The notes beneath the pieces were generated by a model, which saw only the letters and a program-made list of their open reading frames with translations, did not search any database and was not told the origin of the DNA. Of a DNA stretch of 64,000 nt, positions 59,276-64,000 are shown in pieces. Each line of letters starts with the position of its first letter. Position 1 is the stretch's first letter. The translations under genes were made by a program, and so were the position numbers. This stretch comes from Tethya wilhelma (taxonomy: Eukaryota; Porifera; Demospongiae; Tethyida; Tethyidae), in NCBI GenBank assembly GCA_964030475.1, contig CAXIPT010000055.1:1-64000 (forward strand), in the 5' to 3' direction.

Positions 59276-59608
59276 AAAGTTTACCTCTGCCCTCAGATCG
59301 TGATAAACATAGATGTGTGAATACGTTGTTGAACTGACTAGAACTGATGAACCTGAATGAGTGAACACATTGCTGAACTGATCAAATGTGAACATCAATA
59401 CATTTAGAATAATTATTGATAGTGAATATGAACCCAAATGTGTAACATAGCTACATTGTTGAAATGGTGGAATTGATAATGAATATGAACATGAATACGT
59501 GAATACAGTTACAATTGATCATGAATGTGAACCTGAATGTGTGAGTACGTTGTTGAACTGGTACAATTGATTGTGAATGTGAATGGTCACTCTCGGCTTC
59601 CGGTACTT
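59276..59608 (-). repeat. CATTCA-type minisatellite, right inverted arm
   Basis: Inverted partner of 53441–53760, ending GGTCACTCTCGGCTTCCG. Units contain GTTGTTGAACTGGTACAATT and TGAATGTGAACCTGAATGTG. Confidence 0.85.
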
Positions 59609-59639
59609 TTAGCTGTAAAAAAGAGCCAAAGTATGGAAG

Positions 59640-60236
59640 GGTCTAATCGTCGAATGTGCTAAAAATTTTTAAGCGTCTTAAGCTTTTTTTGTAGGTAGGC
59701 AGCAATGCTTACAAAAGCGATGCTATGGCTATATAGCCTAACTATCCCTGCACCTACATAGCAACTTTGAAGCTTGTCCCTTGAAAGGCTGTAGAGAAAA
59801 TGTCAATCTAAACATCACAATCATGATCGCATTGATCGTGACCTCTAGTTGTTTAGCTACTGCTACAGCCACACGGTAATCGGTTAATTAGCATTTTTGC
59901 TTAAATTTTTTTTTTCCTGTACGGATGGGTTACCGCATGTCTAAGTAAGCTTCTTGCAAATTTTTAAGGGCGGGGCTGCTTCTATTGCAGAGATATTAAC
60001 TGCAACTTGCCAAGGTCAGCCAGGTTGAGTTGCTAAGTGCTGTTTTACGGAGGATGCGTTGCTAGAGTGCTTATCAGATTTTTAAGAATATTGATAACTT
60101 TTTACAGCTGCTTGGAAAATTCAAATTTTCTCTAACTTGCGAAGTGAATTCTTTGCGCTCTGAGACTTACGATCCAATCTGCTGCTGATCGCCCAATATA
60201 ACGGTTGCAAAGGAAGACTAATGTTGCCCATGCCAC
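59640..60236. repeat. Diverged relic related to the TGTGA-type elements
   Basis: Contains GGGCGGGGCTGCTTCTATTG and CAGAGATATTAAC, like 54170–54195. The tract AGCGTCTTAAGC…ACAAAAGCGATGCTATGG (59672–59730) recurs at 60632–60687. Confidence 0.55.
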
Positions 60237-60259
60237 CATGGACCTAGTGGGAGTAGACT

Positions 60260-60529
60260 TTGACCTACTTAGATCGTGATCAAGACAATCTACGCTGTCT
60301 AGTTGAGGATTACTTCTGTGGCAGTGACTCTGAATGTGATTCTGACTCTGCTTCAGAATATACGGAGATTATCAGCGCTAAACAAACCAATGAATCTCAT
60401 AATGCCCACTCTCTCTCTGCAGGTACTTGCTCCCCGCAGCGGATGGACCAAGAAACACTGTCGGTTACAAGTGCTGAGACTGATACAGTTGGCAATGAAG
60501 AGAATTTTGATGAAGGTATTAACACTTAG
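60260..60529 (+). CDS. Unrecognised acidic ORF fragment
   Basis: The 89-codon frame reads DQDNLRCLVEDYFCGSDSEC and continues acidic and serine-rich. An ATG at 60239–60241 in another frame (MDLVGVDFDLL) could be its start if one base is missing near 60270. It resembles the acidic N-terminal leaders of some transposase genes, but I have no family. The following sequence shows no continuation. Confidence 0.3.
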   Translation: MTYLDRDQDNLRCLVEDYFCGSDSECDSDSASEYTEIISAKQTNESHNAHSLSAGTCSPQRMDQETLSVTSAETDTVGNEENFDEGINT

Positions 60530-60692
60530 AGGACTATTGTCACAAATCCGTGACATAATTACAATTACGTACCACTTCTGGAAGACGATTGTCACATTTT
60601 CGTGACGCGTATAATTATAATACAAAGCTTAGCGTCTTAGGCTTTTTTGTCAGCTAGTTGAGCAGAGTTACAAAAGCGATGCTATGGTCATA

Positions 60693-61737
60693 TGTGACTG
60701 AATTTTGGAAAACCGACCAGATGTAGTAATATGCAAATTTTGAGATAGCGCTTGCATTGTAATCTACATCATTGCAGCTAGCTTTTTTCCAAATTTGAAG
60801 CGGCTAGGCGCTATAGTTTTGGAGATATGAGCTCAAATATACCAACCGTTCATTCCAATTTTACTCGCTAAAATCGTGAGCGAATACGTTGCTAAGCGCG
60901 AGTACACAAACTCCAGTATACTATCCGTGTTACAAACAATTTATGTTTGTGGTACAATTTTAGTGTAGTATCAGAATATGCATGAAGTTAGTTGAAGCGC
61001 TAGTTAAAACTTACTTTATGAGCCTCTTTAAAGACACAGAAGACCGGGGAGCCTTCCAGGAGGATTCACCAAGAAAGTAAGTAAGTCTAAGTAGAATAAT
61101 GTAGCGGGTGGGCTGTAACTAGAGTAACTAAGCTATAAATGGTGCAGAAATAAGCGCCCAATATTAATGCATGCATCTATAGCTATTCTAACTGTAGGAA
61201 ACAGTTTAGCTAATACTTATTGCCCATAATAAGAAGCGCTTAGCTTCTTTCCCCCACAAATTTCAATGTAAATTTATTATACCCAATGTACAATACATTC
61301 ATTCATTATTATGCACAGATAAACAGCTCCTGGCATAGCCCAGCGATTCTGCAACACTGTGGGCCATCTTCTGATCATCTGGAAGAGATTTCTTTCTGCT
61401 AGAAGTGTTTAGTTCATGAACAATGCATTGTTTTTTGTTGCACATTAAATATGCAAGATTATAATGAGATGCATAGCAGCAGCTGCATCATGTACTTATC
61501 AGAATAATTAATCAATGAACATGGCCAGCCATCAGCCATAGCTGCATTCAAACGCTTATATCTCAGCAATAGAAGGAGCCCCGCCCATAAAATCACGTCT
61601 GCAGCTCGCCAAGGTGTGCCCCTCTCCATTAGTGCAAAAAAATTAATTTCGCGCGCGCGTTGCGAATTACACTACAATCGCCGATTACTACAAAAAAGTT
61701 TTACTACATCTGGTTGGTTTTCCAAAATTGGGTCACA
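60693..61737. mobile_element. TGTGAC-type TIR element, 1045 bp
   Basis: Starts TGTGACTGAATTTTGG and ends CCAAAATTGGGTCACA; arms ~37 bp with TA on each side (60691–60692, 61738–61739). The interior carries an inverted form of the TTCTATTGC/GAGATATA block found in the TGTGAGG element. No transposase seen. Confidence 0.85.
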
Positions 61738-62708
61738 TATAGTCTAGCTATTGCTGCAATAACATAGCAAGTACTAAGCCTCGGATCTCCTATAAAGAAC
61801 AGACAAAGGGCCCGAGCGGTCTAATTAAGTGGGCAGGGACATGGGCACGCCCCCTACAATTAATTAAGGGGTGTGGTCACTTGATAGATTATACGCATGC
61901 GTAGAAATAAATTAATCCCCGCGAGTGGGAAAGTTCAACATGTCCATCTTGCAGCTAGGTCCAGTGATTTTTGGAGAAACTGATCAGCTGATCACCTATC
62001 TGCAAAGAAAGGGTGTTTTGGCTACAAACAAGACATGTCCCTGTGGCACCGCTATGCAGCTCTCAGACAGATCTGATGTTAGTGATGGCACCAGGTTTCG
62101 CTGCCCTGCATGCCACAAGTGCACATCAATCAGAGATGGTAGTTATTTTTTTTTCTAAGTCTCGTCTACCTTTGAAGAAGTGGATAATCTTGATGTACTG
62201 GTGGGCTAGGAACTACCCAGTCACAGATGCTGCTGAAGAGGCCGAGGCATCTGCCTGTGCAGTGTATCAGTGGTTGAGGGAGGTCTGCACAACTTGGCTG
62301 CTCCAGACACCAATCAGATTAGTGTTGTGCAGATCGATGAAAGTTTGCTCACTCACAAACCAAAGGTATAATTACAATTAAAAATTAATTAGTAAATTAA
62401 AATAATTTTTAGTATAGACAGACTTTAACATACTGCATACAAACAATGTATGTACATGTAGTACAATCGTGGACGACGACCAGGAAGGGAACAGTGGGTC
62501 TTCGGACTTGTTGACACCTCACACACCCCTGCTCTTGGTCGATCACACACTACCTGGTACGACAATTTGGAGTGATGATTGGCGAGCATACAGGAGAGTG
62601 GTATCCCTACCTGGAATTGCAGGGCATGGGGTTGTCAATCACTCACTCCATTTTGTTGATCCTACCACTGGAAGCAATACCCAGACTGTCGAGAGCTATT
62701 GGAGCCGG

Positions 62709-63289
62709 TGTCATAGGATATTCACTCCGGGTAAAATCTCCTCCCCCGGAGGATCCGGTCTAAGGATATTTCCTCCCCACTGGAGATTTTGTCCTAGGAC
62801 TGGGACTCCTCCCATAGGACTGGCGCTCCGGGTGCCTTTACTGCCTTGAACTTGTTGATTGTGAAGAAAAAACGATATGAATAGAATAGTATGTTGTAGT
62901 AATGCTAGGTCTAGGGTTAGAGCTAGGGCTAGGGCTAGGACTAGAGCTAGGACTAGGGGTAGAGCTACCGTTCCTCGTTCTGTTCCTCAATCAGTCACGC
63001 ATAGCGATAAAATAGGAAATTATTATATTCGACTCTGTCCAGCCATATGTTTGTGTCTGACCATTGGTTCATAGTCCTACAAGCTTGTATACACTCTGAC
63101 ATTCATCCATAGCCTTTTTAGTACCTCATGACCATCAACAACAGTATAAACTCTTGCTGTTTGGGGGGGGAGCTTGTATCCTAAGTGGGGAGATTCCGTC
63201 CTAGGAAATTAACTCCGGGGGGAGAAATTACCCTTAGGAGAAATTCTCCCCCGGAGAAAATTTTCGGGGGGAGCTCTGGTCCTGTGACA
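62709..63289. mobile_element. TGTCA-type TIR element 3 inside the Merlin gene
   Basis: Starts TGTCATAGGA and ends TCCTGTGACA, flanked by CCGG on both sides (62705–62708, 63290–63293). Removing the element and one CCGG rejoins the Merlin frame exactly (SR to VK). The subterminal parts hold repeated TCCTAGGA, CTCCCCC and GGAGAAA motifs. A CCGG duplication with TGT…ACA ends fits Ginger-type elements as I remember them. Confidence 0.85.
62904..62967 (+). repeat. Degenerate hexamer array (CTAGGG/GGCTAG type)
   Basis: About ten hexamers of form GRNCTA or GGNTA-type, including one GGGTTA, inside TIR element 3. It reads in one frame as an arginine/alanine repeat, which is unlikely to be a protein. 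Confidence 0.75.
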
Positions 63290-63516
63290 CCGGGTCAAGA
63301 CAAAGTTCAAACGGATGAAGGGGGTTAGCTCTGAACAGCTGGCTCTTCATCTTGATGAATTTATGTGGAGAGAGAGGTGTGGGAAAACTGCTGGGGAGGC
63401 TTTAGCAAAGGTGTGTTTGCATATTAGTAGGCAGTACCCAGTGTAAACAATCCACACATTATCTACTAACAATAACATATTCAGTAAATGTAGTGTACTT
63501 ATACTTACGACTATAG

Positions 63517-64000
63517 TTTTTCAACACTTGGAACATTATCTTGAGGTGAAAAACATTGTTTGTGATAAACAAAGTTTTCTCACAGTACAGATAAAGAACT
63601 TAGTCTTTTTGACTATCGACTTAGAAAATTTTCTGTGACTAAATAATATACTTTTCACAAAAAACGCTTACTTTGCCTTGTAAAGATTTTATAGCACAAA
63701 AGAAACACTTTTGTGAATAGTTACTTTTTTCAACACTTGGAACATTATCTTGAGGTGAAAAACATTGTGATAAACAAAGTTTTCTCACAGTACAGATAAA
63801 GAACTTAGTCTTTTAGACTGACTATCGATTTAGAAAATTTTCTGTGACTAAAAAATACACTTTTCATAAAAATGTTTATTTTGCCTTGAAAACGTTTTTT
63901 AGCACAAAAGAAACTTTTGTGAATAGTTACTTTTTTCAGCACTTGGAACATTATCTTGAGGTAAAAAACATTGTGATAAACAAAGTTTTCTCACAGTATA
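63517..64000 (+). repeat. Tandem repeat of ~206–209 bp, continues past the window
   Basis: TTCAACACTTGGAACATTAT starts near 63520, 63729 and 63935, with the rest of each unit aligned (GTGATAAACAAAGTTTTCTC, GAACTTAGTCTTTT, TTTTGTGAATAGTTACTTTT). Two full units and part of a third are visible. Confidence 0.9.

Larger units (their letters stand above)
61940..63446 (+). pseudogene. Merlin-type (ISXO2/IS1595-like) transposase, broken
   Basis: Merlin transposases are DDE enzymes related to bacterial IS1016/IS1595. The ATG at 61940 starts a zinc-ribbon region, CPCGTAMQL…RFRCPACHKC. A 9-T run (62146–62154) shifts the frame; KSRLPLKKWIILMYWWARNY follows. Another shift near 62295 leads to VVQIDESLLTHKPK with the first catalytic D. 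A GTATAA donor (62369) and TAG acceptor (62462) frame an intron, then YNRGRRPGREQWVFGLVDT. About 30 residues are deleted near 62550, then come IWSDDWRAYRRV (second D) and NHSLHFVDP…TVESYWSR. The element at 62709–63289 interrupts here. VKTKFKRMKG…HLDEFMWRERCGK and stop 63444–63446 complete it. Confidence 0.88.

Noticed and set aside
62877..63074. Arginine-rich small ORF (RARARTRARTRGRA)
   Set aside because: It is a translation of the degenerate hexamer array inside TIR element 3.

Overview
The window looks like intergenic DNA from an invertebrate animal. It is AT-rich, has GT–AG introns, and is almost entirely built of transposable elements and repeats. The mix points to an early-branching metazoan, most likely a demosponge-like genome: SWIM/PHD-type Mutator transposases, an OTU-containing Helitron, Merlin, ZMYM1-like hAT, BEL/Pao, a LINE and many MITEs. 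That assignment is inference. There is no bacterial-style gene organisation.

Only one gene looks like a host gene. It is a ten-exon BEN-domain protein on the + strand (35779–37716). Its reading frame holds an in-frame TAG in exon 1 and one splice-phase mismatch.

Layout. 1–10.3 kb: dispersed repeats, a divergent 81-bp minisatellite (5195–6235), a MITE with perfect 36-bp arms (7071–7223) and an hAT-type MITE (7698–8062). 10.4–15 kb: two elements beginning TGTCAC with 4-bp target duplications, holding a tandem duplication and another MITE. 15–17.2 kb: a decayed LINE. 17.2–21.5 kb: long foldback repeats (called A and B here). 21.9–26.6 kb: a satellite of short palindromes, with foldback elements. 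27.6–33.4 kb: more A/B copies, a BEL/Pao gag relic and a decayed minus-strand gene of unknown function. 33.4–38.2 kb: Mutator copy 1, the BEN gene and a short retroposon. 38.3–46.5 kb: A/B repeats, a Helitron relic and a 42-bp minisatellite joined to an unknown ORF. 46.8–51.7 kb: a transposase relic interrupted by an hAT element. 52–59.6 kb: a nested set in which Mutator copy 2 sits inside a TA-flanked TIR element, which sits between two inverted minisatellite arms. 59.6–64 kb: a related TIR element, a broken Merlin transposase with an element inserted in it, and a ~207-bp tandem repeat running off the window.

Seven runs of N (221, 18445, 21326, 35417, 42064, 44518–44523, 47794) all fall at abrupt switches between repeat families. 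Structures crossing them may be assembly joins rather than real junctions. All domain names come from reading translations and from remembered family features; no database search was run.
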